Positions 1 to 7,950 of a stretch of DNA of 64,000 nt are shown here, piece after piece. Numbering within the stretch: position 1 is the first letter of the stretch; the number at the start of each line of letters is the position of its first letter. The notes below the pieces were generated by a model. That model saw only the letters and a program-made list of their open reading frames with translations. It did not search any database and was not told where the DNA came from. A program made the position numbers and the translations under genes. Source of the stretch: Synechococcus sp. AG-670-F04 (lineage in GTDB: Bacteria; Cyanobacteriota; Cyanobacteriia; PCC-6307; Cyanobiaceae); contig QCSN01000002.1 of the NCBI GenBank assembly GCA_003211515.1, positions 1-64,000 of the forward strand, written 5' to 3'.

Positions 1-1
1 C

Positions 2-1225
2 CTGATCAAGGAATTCGAGCGTGAGCTGGCGATCATCCGCGGCCGCGTCGACGGTCTGGAAGCCCGCGTCGGTGAACTGGAATCGTCTCAGTTCTCCACC
101 ACCACCAAGTTGGACGGACAAGCCACATTCGTGGTGGGAGCGAATCGTTTTCAAGGGTCTTCAGGACGGCTTCGCAACGAGAACAACAGGGAATACGGAG
201 CCACCGTATTTAACTATGACCTTCAGCTCAACTTGGAGACTTCTTTCACGGGTAAGGATCTGTTGACCACCGTGCTGCGCTCAGGAAACTTCGACGAAGT
301 TGACAATCCTTTTGGCAGTGGTGGCCCCTCTGGCCTCGCAACCTTAGATGCAGCCTTCCAGGAAGGTGATGATCCCAGCCACGTTGCCATTGAAAAGATC
401 TTTTATTCATTTCCAGTTGGGGACTCGTTCACATTCACGGTTGGTGCACTTGTTGGCCAGGAGGACATGTTGGCTCTCTGGCCGAGCGCTTACCCGAGTG
501 ACCCCATTCTCGAAGTGATGAATATGAATGGCGCGCCAGCTGCATACAATAAAAATCTTGGACCAGGCGCGGGCATCAGCTGGGAACTTGAGAACGGATT
601 CAGCTTGTCGGCCAACTATGTCGCTGCCAATGGAGCCGAAGGGAATAGTAGTGATGGTGGTATCGCTATGGCTCAATCTGGTAGTACAGCAACTGTCCAG
701 CTTGGCTGGGAAGGTGAGTCATGGAATGTGGCTGCGATCTACTCCAAGATTCAGAATGGCCACGATTTGATTCCCTACATCACTCCCTTCGCTGACGACC
801 GCTCTTATCGGAAGGGCACAGCCAATGCTTTTGGCCTTGGCGGTTCATGGACTCCTGAAGACAGCGGTTGGATTCCTTCTGTTTCTGCAGGGTGGGGGTA
901 CAACAGCATGAATACGGATAGGAGTGGACAAGTGGAAATAACGCAGTCCTGGACTGTTGGTTTGGAATGGAATGATGTTTTCCTGCTTGGTAACAATGCG
1001 GGTATGGCCGTTGGTCAGCCAGTGTTTGCGACCAGTCTGCGTGGTGATGAAACTCCTGCCGACGGGCAATTCATTTGGGAGTGGTGGTATCAGTTCCAGG
1101 TGACCAATAACATCAGTGTCACGCCTGCACTGTTTTATTTATCCCGTCCCCTCGGAGAAAACACCCCATCCGATCAAACCTTCCAGCAATTGGGCGGCTT
1201 GGTGAAAACAACGTTTGCATTTTGA
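2..1225 (+). CDS. Outer-membrane porin, iron-uptake/OprB type (5' end missing)
   Basis: The reading frame is open from the window edge, so only the last 407 residues are seen. The first ~35 residues form a charged heptad-like helix (LIKEFERELAIIRGRV...), the coiled coil that links an N-terminal SLH domain to the barrel in cyanobacterial porins. The rest alternates aromatic and polar residues as in a beta-barrel (for example GISWELENGFSLSANYVA) and ends in Phe, the usual terminal residue of outer-membrane barrels. By family it should let small solutes or ions cross the outer membrane. The substrate cannot be read from sequence. The SLH domain itself lies outside the window. Confidence 0.85.
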   Translation: MIKEFERELAIIRGRVDGLEARVGELESSQFSTTTKLDGQATFVVGANRFQGSSGRLRNENNREYGATVFNYDLQLNLETSFTGKDLLTTVLRSGNFDEVDNPFGSGGPSGLATLDAAFQEGDDPSHVAIEKIFYSFPVGDSFTFTVGALVGQEDMLALWPSAYPSDPILEVMNMNGAPAAYNKNLGPGAGISWELENGFSLSANYVAANGAEGNSSDGGIAMAQSGSTATVQLGWEGESWNVAAIYSKIQNGHDLIPYITPFADDRSYRKGTANAFGLGGSWTPEDSGWIPSVSAGWGYNSMNTDRSGQVEITQSWTVGLEWNDVFLLGNNAGMAVGQPVFATSLRGDETPADGQFIWEWWYQFQVTNNISVTPALFYLSRPLGENTPSDQTFQQLGGLVKTTFAF

Positions 1226-1247
1226 TTGATCGATGTTGAACGATTAG

Positions 1248-1281
1248 CTCGCTTTGATGTTGTTTTGAGGCGAGTTTTTGG
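1248..1281 (+). terminator. Probable terminator after the porin gene
   Basis: CTCGC and GCGAG arms with a 17-base loop are followed by TTTTT, 22 bases after the porin stop. The long loop makes it a modest candidate. Confidence 0.45.
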
Positions 1282-1687
1282 TTTTAACGTGATGATTGCT
1301 GAATAGCATTATTGTAAAAAATTGTGGCGATTTGATTTTGTAATTCTTTGATAAATGTTGTATTAAGTGTTGATTTTTATGGATGGTTTGTGCGTTTTCC
1401 TTGCTCGCAACTGATTGTCTGCTTTGATTGAAAATGAAGAAAGTAGTTGATCCGTTCGGTAATGCCTATGCTTCTCCGATCATCGCTAATTCCGTTGAAA
1501 ATGTATTTTGCAGTTAGGGATTTAAGCGGGTAGGTGCAGTTCGATTAGGCGTTCATGTGTTCATCATTGTTGTGATGATTCTAGGTCAATGTCTTGAGTG
1601 ATTATTCGTCTTGATTCCCACGCTCTCGCAACAGGGAGGGTTGGTTGTGGTGTGTGGATGTTTCCTGCAACCTAAGGCAAAGAAGTC
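1282..1687. other. Intergenic region, no gene recognised
   Basis: AT-rich sequence with many stops in all frames. I see only a weak CATCA/TGATG hairpin near 1560-1580 and no convincing ORF or RNA gene. It may hold the promoter for the small ORF that follows. Confidence 0.5.
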
Positions 1688-1864
1688 ATGCTTGCTTCCG
1701 TGTTTTCAGAGTGTTCAGAACAAGTTGGCAGCCTTTTGAACTTGCTGTTTTCAGCATGCGTTGGTGTTGATCCCCAGCCTGTTGTGTTGGGCCAGGCGAC
1801 TTGCAAGCGTCACACTGGGTTTGATGGCCTTGCCCCTGGTAACGCCAGTTACCATTGCCGTTGA
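1688..1864 (+). CDS. Small cysteine-containing protein, 58 aa, unrecognised
   Basis: ATG to TGA gives 58 residues starting MLASVFSECSEQVGSLL. A hydrophobic stretch occupies residues 13-27, followed by a polar C-terminal half with HTGFDGLAPGNASYHC. Four cysteines (9, 24, 39, 57) suggest metal binding or disulfides. A weak AAGG lies about 13 bases before the ATG. The surrounding 760 bases contain no other ORF, and the Gly/Pro/Cys-rich tail does not look like random intergenic translation. A terminator-like hairpin follows about 100 bases downstream. I do not recognise a family and assign no function. Confidence 0.45.
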   Translation: MLASVFSECSEQVGSLLNLLFSACVGVDPQPVVLGQATCKRHTGFDGLAPGNASYHCR

Positions 1865-1961
1865 CTTTTAGCAGATTTGTCGGTCGTTCTCCAGCTCATG
1901 ACGCGGTCCCAGCGATGGGTTCGATCCTGCTGTGGGGGCAAGCCAACACCTGCTGTTACTG

Positions 1962-1982
1962 ACGACATTCCAGTCGTTTTTT
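1962..1982 (+). terminator. Terminator-like hairpin just upstream of accD
   Basis: ACGAC, a 6-base loop and GTCGT are followed by six T residues, ending 17 bases before the accD start. It could end the upstream small-ORF transcript or act in the accD leader. Confidence 0.45.
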
Positions 1983-1998
1983 AGGGAGCTTGGAGCTG

Positions 1999-2880
1999 AT
2001 GTCACTCTTCGACTGGTTTGCGGATCGCCGCAAGGGTCAGTTCGTCGGCAAGGTCAGCCAGGAACCTGATGAAGGGGACGGTCTTTGGAACAAATGCCCG
2101 GAGTGCGGTCTCGTTGTTTATTCCAAGGACCTGAAGGCCAACACCAGCGTGTGTGCCGGATGTGGGTACCACCACCGCATTGATAGCCAAGAACGGATTG
2201 AAGTGATTGCCGATCCTGGCAGTTTTCAGGCGTTTGATGAGTCCCTTAACCCCACAGACCCACTTGAGTTCAAGGACAGGCGCGCCTACGCAGACCGCCT
2301 CAAGGAAAGTCAGGCCGGAACCGGTCTGAACGACGCTGTTGTGACCGGGTTCTGTCGGATTGAAGGGATAGCCCTCGCTTTGGCCGTGATGGATTTCCGC
2401 TTCATGGGTGGCTCCATGGGCTCAGTGGTGGGCGAGAAGATCACACGCCTGGTGGAGAGAGCGACAGCTCAGCAGCTACCTCTGCTTGTTGTCTGTGCTT
2501 CAGGCGGAGCGAGGATGCAAGAGGGGATGCTCAGCCTCATGCAGATGGCCAAGATCTCCGGGGCTCTTGAGCGTCACCGCGAAGCTGACTTGCTTTACAT
2601 GCCTCTGCTGACCCATCCCACGACTGGAGGGGTGACAGCGAGTTTTGCCATGCTGGGAGATCTGATTCTCGCAGAACCCAAAGCGCTGATTGGTTTCGCC
2701 GGGCGCCGGGTGATTGAACAGACTCTTCGGGAAAAACTTCCTGACAATTTCCAGACCGCTGAGTATCTCCAGGACCATGGTTTCGTGGACACCATCGTTT
2801 CCCGGCCGCAGCTGCGTTCGACCCTGGCTCGCCTCTTGCGTCTGCACGGTTGCCGTCCCCTCGAGTTGACCAGTGCATGA
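1999..2880 (+). CDS. accD: Acetyl-CoA carboxylase carboxyltransferase subunit beta
   Basis: AccD pairs with AccA to transfer the carboxyl group from carboxybiotin to acetyl-CoA, making malonyl-CoA for fatty acid synthesis in the cytosol. The N-terminal zinc ribbon is intact, with Cys33, Cys36, Cys52 and Cys55. The carboxyltransferase core follows, with [23 protein letters not shown] and [12 protein letters not shown]. The length of 293 aa is normal. I chose the ATG giving MSLFDWF, the usual AccD start; an in-frame TTG 9 bases upstream is less likely. A GGAG lies just ahead. The stop overlaps the next start as ATGA, so the two genes are probably co-translated. Confidence 0.97.
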   Translation: MSLFDWFADRRKGQFVGKVSQEPDEGDGLWNKCPECGLVVYSKDLKANTSVCAGCGYHHRIDSQERIEVIADPGSFQAFDESLNPTDPLEFKDRRAYADRLKESQAGTGLNDAVVTGFCRIEGIALALAVMDFRFMGGSMGSVVGEKITRLVERATAQQLPLLVVCASGGARMQEGMLSLMQMAKISGALERHREADLLYMPLLTHPTTGGVTASFAMLGDLILAEPKALIGFAGRRVIEQTLREKLPDNFQTAEYLQDHGFVDTIVSRPQLRSTLARLLRLHGCRPLELTSA

Positions 2881-3263
2881 ACAAGCTCATCTCTGATCTG
2901 CTGACGGTCTGTCTTGCTGTGAGCCTGATGGTTGTTTCGCCCCCATTCAGCTGGGCCGGTCCTGTGGATTGGGTTGAGGTCCCTCAGACGGAGGCAGGCC
3001 AGCAGTGGTGGGATCGCGGCAGTGTGCGTGAGGAGGCCGGTGGCGTGCGTTCCGTGCTCAGTCGGTTCACGCCAGCAGAGATTGAGGGGCAACCACCCAG
3101 TCGGGGCTCACTTTATGTAATGCAGGTTGATTGTGCTCAGGCGCTGTATCGCGACAAGCAGGTGAACGGGATTCCTCGGTTCAGGGCTGAATGGGAGCCA
3201 GCAGGTGCGGACGGCTTGATTGATTCGGTGATTCAGGCTGTGTGCGCTCTGCCGCTCAGCTGA
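2877..3263 (+). CDS. Secreted hypothetical protein, 128 aa
   Basis: The start overlaps the accD stop by 4 bases (ATGA). The N-terminus [20 protein letters not shown] is a clear signal peptide with a likely cleavage after SWA near residue 27. The mature part is about 100 residues, acidic and soluble, with two cysteines. It contains [10 protein letters not shown] and [15 protein letters not shown], which resemble the surface-adhesin-like secreted proteins common in cyanobacteria, but I cannot name a family. It ends 6 bases before the next gene, so it is likely translated in the accD operon. Function unknown. Confidence 0.75.
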   Translation: MNKLISDLLTVCLAVSLMVVSPPFSWAGPVDWVEVPQTEAGQQWWDRGSVREEAGGVRSVLSRFTPAEIEGQPPSRGSLYVMQVDCAQALYRDKQVNGIPRFRAEWEPAGADGLIDSVIQAVCALPLS

Positions 3264-3269
3264 TTAGCG

Positions 3270-4340
3270 ATGACTGACCAACCCATTGGTGTTGCCATTG
3301 CGGGTCTTGGATTCGGGGAGGCGGTTCACCTGCCCGCTTTACGGGCCAATGCAGATCTGAATCCCGTCGCTCTCTGGCATCCCCGACGGGAGCGTTTGGA
3401 TGAGGCCTGTGCAGAGCATGGTCTGTCTGGCCACGACAACTGGGATGCGTTGCTCGAGGACCCAGCCATTGAGGCGGTGATCATCGCCACGCCTCCCGCC
3501 CCAAGGTTTGATCTTGCCCATCGTGCTCTTGCTGCCGGAAAGCACCTTCTGCTGGAGAAACCGATTGCCCTCCATGCTGGTCAAGCGCAAGAACTGCATC
3601 GGCTTGCCATTGGGAAAGGCCTGTCCGTTGGTGTGGATTATGAGTACCGCGCTGTGCCGTTATTCATGCAGGCTGCTCGCATGCTTGCTGCCGGGGCAGT
3701 GGGCACCCCATGGCTGGTGAGACTTGATTGGCTGATGGGCAGTCGTGCCAACCCCCAGCGTGCCTGGAATTGGTATTCCCAGGCCGAGCTTGGTGGCGGC
3801 GTGGTTGGAGCGCTCGGGACCCATGCGTTCGACATCCTGGCCTGGTTGATCGGCCCTGTCAGCGAGGTTCGGGCGCTCAACGGGGTTTCAATTCTGGAAA
3901 GACCGTTGGCGGAAGGTGGATTGGCCCCTGTAGATGCTGAGGATGTTTCTTTGATCCAGACCCGTCTGCAATGGCAAGGACGTATGGATCAGTTGATCCC
4001 GACGCAGCTCACGCTGGCGTCTGTCGCCCGTAATGGTCGGGGTTGTTGGATTGAGGTGTATGGCTCCGAGGGAAGCCTTGTTCTGGGAAGTGCAAATCAG
4101 AAGGATTACGTGCATGGTTTTGAGTTGCGTTACGCGCCAGCAGGTGAGTCACCAGTTTTGATGGAGGCGGAGGCTGACCTTTGCTTCAGCAGAACCTGGA
4201 GTGATGGACGCATTGCACCAGTGGCCAGGCTGCAGGGCTGGTGGGCGAAGAGCATTCGCAGTGGGCGTCCGATGGTCCCTGGCCTGATGGAGGGGGTTGC
4301 AAGTCGTTTGGCCTGCGATCAAGTTCTGCAGAACTCTTGA
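3270..4340 (+). CDS. Gfo/Idh/MocA family NAD(P)-dependent oxidoreductase
   Basis: An N-terminal Rossmann fold is shown by GVAIAGLGFGEAVHLPAL (residues 7-24) and the family motif EKP at 96-98. The C-terminal alpha/beta domain includes GGGVVGALGTHAFDIL, with the His common in this superfamily's active site. The 356 aa length is typical. Family members oxidise or reduce sugars, cyclitols or related compounds with NAD(P); the substrate cannot be deduced. It follows the secreted protein by 6 bases and is probably last in the accD transcript. Confidence 0.9.
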   Translation: MTDQPIGVAIAGLGFGEAVHLPALRANADLNPVALWHPRRERLDEACAEHGLSGHDNWDALLEDPAIEAVIIATPPAPRFDLAHRALAAGKHLLLEKPIALHAGQAQELHRLAIGKGLSVGVDYEYRAVPLFMQAARMLAAGAVGTPWLVRLDWLMGSRANPQRAWNWYSQAELGGGVVGALGTHAFDILAWLIGPVSEVRALNGVSILERPLAEGGLAPVDAEDVSLIQTRLQWQGRMDQLIPTQLTLASVARNGRGCWIEVYGSEGSLVLGSANQKDYVHGFELRYAPAGESPVLMEAEADLCFSRTWSDGRIAPVARLQGWWAKSIRSGRPMVPGLMEGVASRLACDQVLQNS

Positions 4341-4458
4341 CACGCGCAGTTGCAACAAATGACAGAGCGATAGATGCATAAAACATACTTTCTACGGTAA
4401 AGATATGTCGGGACCTGGGTTGCTTGGCAGCAAGAATTCGGCGAATTTAGAGAGTTCT

Positions 4459-5526
4459 ATGGCACTGGCTGATTATTCCTCTGAGCTGATCTCCACCGCT
4501 CAGTCTCTTTCTTCTCCTGGGAAAGGAATCCTGGCTGTTGATGAGTCAACCAAAACGATCGGAAAGCGTCTGGGATCCATCGGTGTTGAAAATACTGAGG
4601 CGAATCGCCAGGCCTATCGCGGCATGTTGTTCACTGCCGATGGCCTTGGTGATTTCATCAGCGGAGCAATCCTTTACGAGGAAACCTTGTTTCAAAGCCA
4701 TGCGGATGGTGAGTCCATGGTGCAGAAACTTGGAAAGCTGGGAATTATCCCCGGCATCAAAGTTGATACCGGCCTGAGGCCTTTGCCTGGGGCTCATTCC
4801 GTAGAAACGCTCTGCACTGGTTTGGATGGGTTGGTTGAACGTGCCGCTGACTATTACGCCCAGGGTGCGCGTTTCGCAAAATGGCGCGCTGTTCTGCAGA
4901 TCACTGCCGATGGGTGCCCCTCCCCTCTCTCGGTTCGTGAGAATGCCTGGGGTCTGGCTCGCTATGCCCGCTGCGTGCAGGAATCAGGTCTTGTGCCGAT
5001 TGTTGAGCCCGAGATCCTGATGGATGGTGATCACACCATCGAAACAACAGCTCGTATTCAGGAGCATGTAATTCAGGAGGTTTATCACGCTTGTCAGGCC
5101 AATGGCGTTCTGCTCGAAGGCACTCTGCTCAAGCCATCCATGACCGTGCAGGGGGCCGATTGTGCTGAGAAGGCTGATCCCGCCAAGGTTGCTGCCATGA
5201 CGGTTCGAACTCTCGAGCGCAGTGTTCCAGCAAGTGTTCCAGGCATTGTCTTCCTGTCCGGTGGGCTTAGTGAAGAGGCAGCTTCTGTGTACCTCAATCA
5301 CATGAACACCGTTCCGCGTAAGGCGAAATGGAATCTTGGATTCTCCTACGGCCGTGCCCTTCAGCACTCCTGCCTCAAAGGCTGGGCTGGTACGAACACC
5401 GAGGCTGGACAGAAGGCTCTTCTGGCACGTGCCCGTGCCAATTCTGAAGCGTCACTCGGCAGATACGTAGCTGGATCTCAGCCCTCCTCTGACGAACAGC
5501 TGTTCGTTGCCGGTTACACCTACTGA
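4459..5526 (+). CDS. fda: Fructose-bisphosphate aldolase class I
   Basis: This Schiff-base aldolase cleaves or forms fructose 1,6-bisphosphate. Typical class I motifs are present: GKGILAVDES near the N-terminus, IKVDTGLRPLPG, FAKWRAVLQI, EGTLLKPSM and FLSGGLSEEAA. The chosen ATG gives 355 aa beginning MALADYSSEL; an upstream in-frame ATG would add 18 residues without homology to aldolases. GAGAG lies a few bases ahead. The next gene is the unrelated class II aldolase, so both enzyme types are encoded side by side. Confidence 0.95.
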   Translation: MALADYSSELISTAQSLSSPGKGILAVDESTKTIGKRLGSIGVENTEANRQAYRGMLFTADGLGDFISGAILYEETLFQSHADGESMVQKLGKLGIIPGIKVDTGLRPLPGAHSVETLCTGLDGLVERAADYYAQGARFAKWRAVLQITADGCPSPLSVRENAWGLARYARCVQESGLVPIVEPEILMDGDHTIETTARIQEHVIQEVYHACQANGVLLEGTLLKPSMTVQGADCAEKADPAKVAAMTVRTLERSVPASVPGIVFLSGGLSEEAASVYLNHMNTVPRKAKWNLGFSYGRALQHSCLKGWAGTNTEAGQKALLARARANSEASLGRYVAGSQPSSDEQLFVAGYTY

Positions 5527-5543
5527 AGAGACATAGTCAACGG

Positions 5544-5582
5544 CCTGTCGTGAATTGAGCGACAGGTCGACGTGACTTTTTC
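5544..5582 (+). terminator. Possible terminator between the two aldolase genes
   Basis: CCTGTCG and CGACAGG form a perfect 7-bp stem with a 9-base loop. A T-run follows about 10 bases later, which is not the tightest arrangement. Confidence 0.4.
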
Positions 5583-5653
5583 AACGACTCACAGGTAAAG
5601 TCCTGGCCCAACGGACTGAAAAGTCCTCTCAGGCTCTTTCTTGGACCTTACCT

Positions 5654-6727
5654 ATGGCGCTCGTTCCGCTTCGGCTCCTGCTCGACCATGCCGCCGAAAA
5701 CGGCTACGGCATTCCTGCGTTCAATGTGAATAATCTTGAGCAGGTCCAGGCCATCATGGAAGCGGCTGACGAGACCGACAGCCCCGTGATCCTGCAGGCT
5801 TCTCGCGGTGCTCGCAGCTACGCCGGAGAAATTTTTCTGCGCCACCTGATCCTGGCCGCAACTGAGACCTATCCCCACATCCCCGTGGTGATGCACCAGG
5901 ACCACGGCAACGCTCCTGATACCTGCTACTCCGCTGCTATCAACGGTTTCACCTCCGTGATGATGGACGGTTCCCTGGAAGCCGACGCCAAGACCCCGGC
6001 CAGCTACGACTACAACGTCAATGTCACCAAGCAGGTGGTTGATTTCGCCCATGCCGTCGGCGTGAGTGTTGAAGGTGAGCTGGGTTGCCTGGGCTCCCTG
6101 GAAACCGGCAAGGGTGAAGCCGAAGACGGCCATGGTTTCGAGGGCGAGCTGTCCAAGGACATGCTCCTCACCGATCCCGCTGAGGCGGCTGACTTCGTCG
6201 CCAAGACCAAGTGCGACGCCCTGGCCATCGCCATCGGCACCAGCCACGGTGCTTACAAGTTCACCCGCAAGCCAACGGGTGAAGTGCTGGCCATCAGCCG
6301 CATTGCTGAAATCCACAAGGCCATCCCCAACACCCACCTGGTGATGCACGGCTCCTCCTCCGTTCCTCAAGAATGGTTGGAGATGATCAACAAGTTTGGT
6401 GGAGCCATCCCTGAGACCTACGGCGTGCCGGTCGAAGAAATTCAGGAGGGCATTCGCAATGGGGTTCGCAAGGTGAACATCGACACCGACAACCGCCTTG
6501 CCTTCACCGCTGCTGTGCGCGAAGCGGCCATGGCTGATCCCGCCAACTTCGATCCTCGCCACTTCAACAAGCCTGCTCGTAAGTACATGAAGCAGGTGTG
6601 CCTGGATCGTTACCAGCAGTTCTGGGCTGCCGGCAACGCCAGCAAGATCCAGCAGCAGAGCATCACCCACTTCGCCGGTCTCTATGCGAAGGGTGCTCTT
6701 GATCCCAAGGCTGCTGTTGCTGCCTGA
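5654..6727 (+). CDS. fbaA: Fructose-bisphosphate aldolase class II, Calvin cycle type
   Basis: This metal-dependent aldolase serves the Calvin cycle and gluconeogenesis, and in cyanobacteria it also makes sedoheptulose bisphosphate. Motifs seen are [19 protein letters not shown] with metal-binding His, [32 protein letters not shown] and [12 protein letters not shown]. The 357 aa length fits the Calvin-cycle subtype. Codon use is strongly biased, as expected for a highly expressed gene. A GC-rich terminator follows directly. A 340-codon ORF on the other strand is an artefact of this codon bias. Confidence 0.97.
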   Translation: MALVPLRLLLDHAAENGYGIPAFNVNNLEQVQAIMEAADETDSPVILQASRGARSYAGEIFLRHLILAATETYPHIPVVMHQDHGNAPDTCYSAAINGFTSVMMDGSLEADAKTPASYDYNVNVTKQVVDFAHAVGVSVEGELGCLGSLETGKGEAEDGHGFEGELSKDMLLTDPAEAADFVAKTKCDALAIAIGTSHGAYKFTRKPTGEVLAISRIAEIHKAIPNTHLVMHGSSSVPQEWLEMINKFGGAIPETYGVPVEEIQEGIRNGVRKVNIDTDNRLAFTAAVREAAMADPANFDPRHFNKPARKYMKQVCLDRYQQFWAAGNASKIQQQSITHFAGLYAKGALDPKAAVAA

Positions 6728-6750
6728 GCAAGATCAAGTCATGGATAGAT

Positions 6751-6775
6751 GGGGGGCGAAAGCCCCCCGTTTTTT
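6751..6775 (+). terminator. Rho-independent terminator after class II aldolase
   Basis: GGGGGGC, a GAAA tetraloop and GCCCCCC are followed by GTTTTTTA. This is a very strong intrinsic terminator. It abuts the stop codon of the convergent minus-strand gene. Confidence 0.9.
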
Positions 6776-7913
6776 ATGCGTCGTCTGAACTGGGGATAGT
6801 GACCTCCAGGTGGCGGAGGTTGTTATGCCGGCGGTCGTCAGGTTCGATCACAAGTTCCATAGGATCAGCGATGACGGCAATCCTGTGGACACCGGAGGGA
6901 AACGCCCAGGCCAGGCTGTAGCTCTCGCTGTCCCCGGCATTCATCCACGGGATTTGCAGGTAGCGGTGATCGCTGAAGCGGTCGTTGACCACGACGGCCA
7001 CGCCGACATCGCTGACATCCAGCTCGCCTGTATTGGTCACCCGGAAGAGAATGCGGCCGTCGTCGTAGCTGAGACTTTCAATGGCCAGATCACTACACAG
7101 GGACCGGATTGAATGCAGGGGGTAGAGCACCAACTGTTCAATCTGGCCGACTCGTGTGGAGGGGTGATCATGCAGAACATGGCCACCATGGGCCAGGTCG
7201 GTACTGCAGCCATGCAGATGTAAATAGTCTCCGGCCTTTGGAACAGTGACTCTCCCCTTTTCAGGTTCGCTGTCGTAAAAGCCGCAGCAGTCCCACTGCA
7301 TCGATCGCCCCAGGTACCGGATCGGATCCTCTGGCTTTTCCTGTGGAAGCGGTGAGAGTCGATAGTGCTGCAGCATGTCGTAGATGCTGGTGGCTGCGGC
7401 TTGATCGGTTCCCCCTTCCGTTGTGAAGCTCGCGTTGCGTCGCTGCTGACCCATGCAGAGTTTTGAGGCGACGGTGATGACGAGCTCATCCCACGTGGCC
7501 AGCATCCGAATTCCGTAGATCGGTGCTTGCTCGAGGGCACCACGCGCCCGTTCATGGCGAATGGCGCTGTCGATTAACTCTTGAATGGAACGACCCTCTG
7601 GTTTCCCGAGGCAGGACAGCTCCACAGGCCTCTGCAGTGCCGTGGCGTCTTCCGTGTAGCAGACGTAGGGGAAATGACCACTGCCATCACCAGGCTTAAG
7701 CCGCACAATGCTTCCGTTATGGGCGATGCAGCGCCAAACTTCGGAATCTCCGGAGCCGTTTCGGAGGAAGGTGAGTTCGCCGTTTTCCAGGCTTGAGGTC
7801 GTCCCCAAGCCAAGAACATCTCCTTTGAGCGGAATGCGCTCAAGAGGCAGATGCTCACGCACGTCGCCCTGGATCAGATCGGACACCGAGTTCGCGATGG
7901 TGAGATCGGCCAT
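6774..7913 (-). CDS. Acetolactate decarboxylase-like protein with extra C-terminal domain
   Basis: The N-terminal two thirds resemble alpha-acetolactate decarboxylase (AlsD/BudA). LGTTSSLENGELTFL (about residues 37-50) matches the LGTF..LDGEL block, including the catalytic Glu. Later LHLHGCSTDLAHGGHVL carries His232, His234 and His245, with the HxH-(10 residues)-H spacing of the ALDC zinc ligands. Between them the protein is longer than AlsD by roughly 55 residues. Residues about 270-379 form a separate beta-rich domain (ILFRVTNTGELDVSDVGVAV) resembling CARDB-type folds. Whether it decarboxylates acetolactate is uncertain. I chose the ATG 37 bases after the ggt stop; it lies in the same direction as the pur-ldcA-ggt run and probably ends it. 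Confidence 0.7.
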   Translation of the reverse strand: MADLTIANSVSDLIQGDVREHLPLERIPLKGDVLGLGTTSSLENGELTFLRNGSGDSEVWRCIAHNGSIVRLKPGDGSGHFPYVCYTEDATALQRPVELSCLGKPEGRSIQELIDSAIRHERARGALEQAPIYGIRMLATWDELVITVASKLCMGQQRRNASFTTEGGTDQAAATSIYDMLQHYRLSPLPQEKPEDPIRYLGRSMQWDCCGFYDSEPEKGRVTVPKAGDYLHLHGCSTDLAHGGHVLHDHPSTRVGQIEQLVLYPLHSIRSLCSDLAIESLSYDDGRILFRVTNTGELDVSDVGVAVVVNDRFSDHRYLQIPWMNAGDSESYSLAWAFPSGVHRIAVIADPMELVIEPDDRRHNNLRHLEVTIPSSDDA

Positions 7914-7950
7914 GGCTCCTGTCCGTCCTGCTTTATCGCTAGCGGCAAAC

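Noticed and set aside
4405..4458. Longer start for class I aldolase
   Set aside because: The extra 18 residues have no aldolase similarity and the later ATG has a better ribosome site.
5648..6670. 340-codon ORF on the minus strand opposite class II aldolase
   Set aside because: It mirrors a strongly codon-biased gene, has no recognisable family, and its text is repetitive Gly/Val/His from the reverse of aldolase codons.
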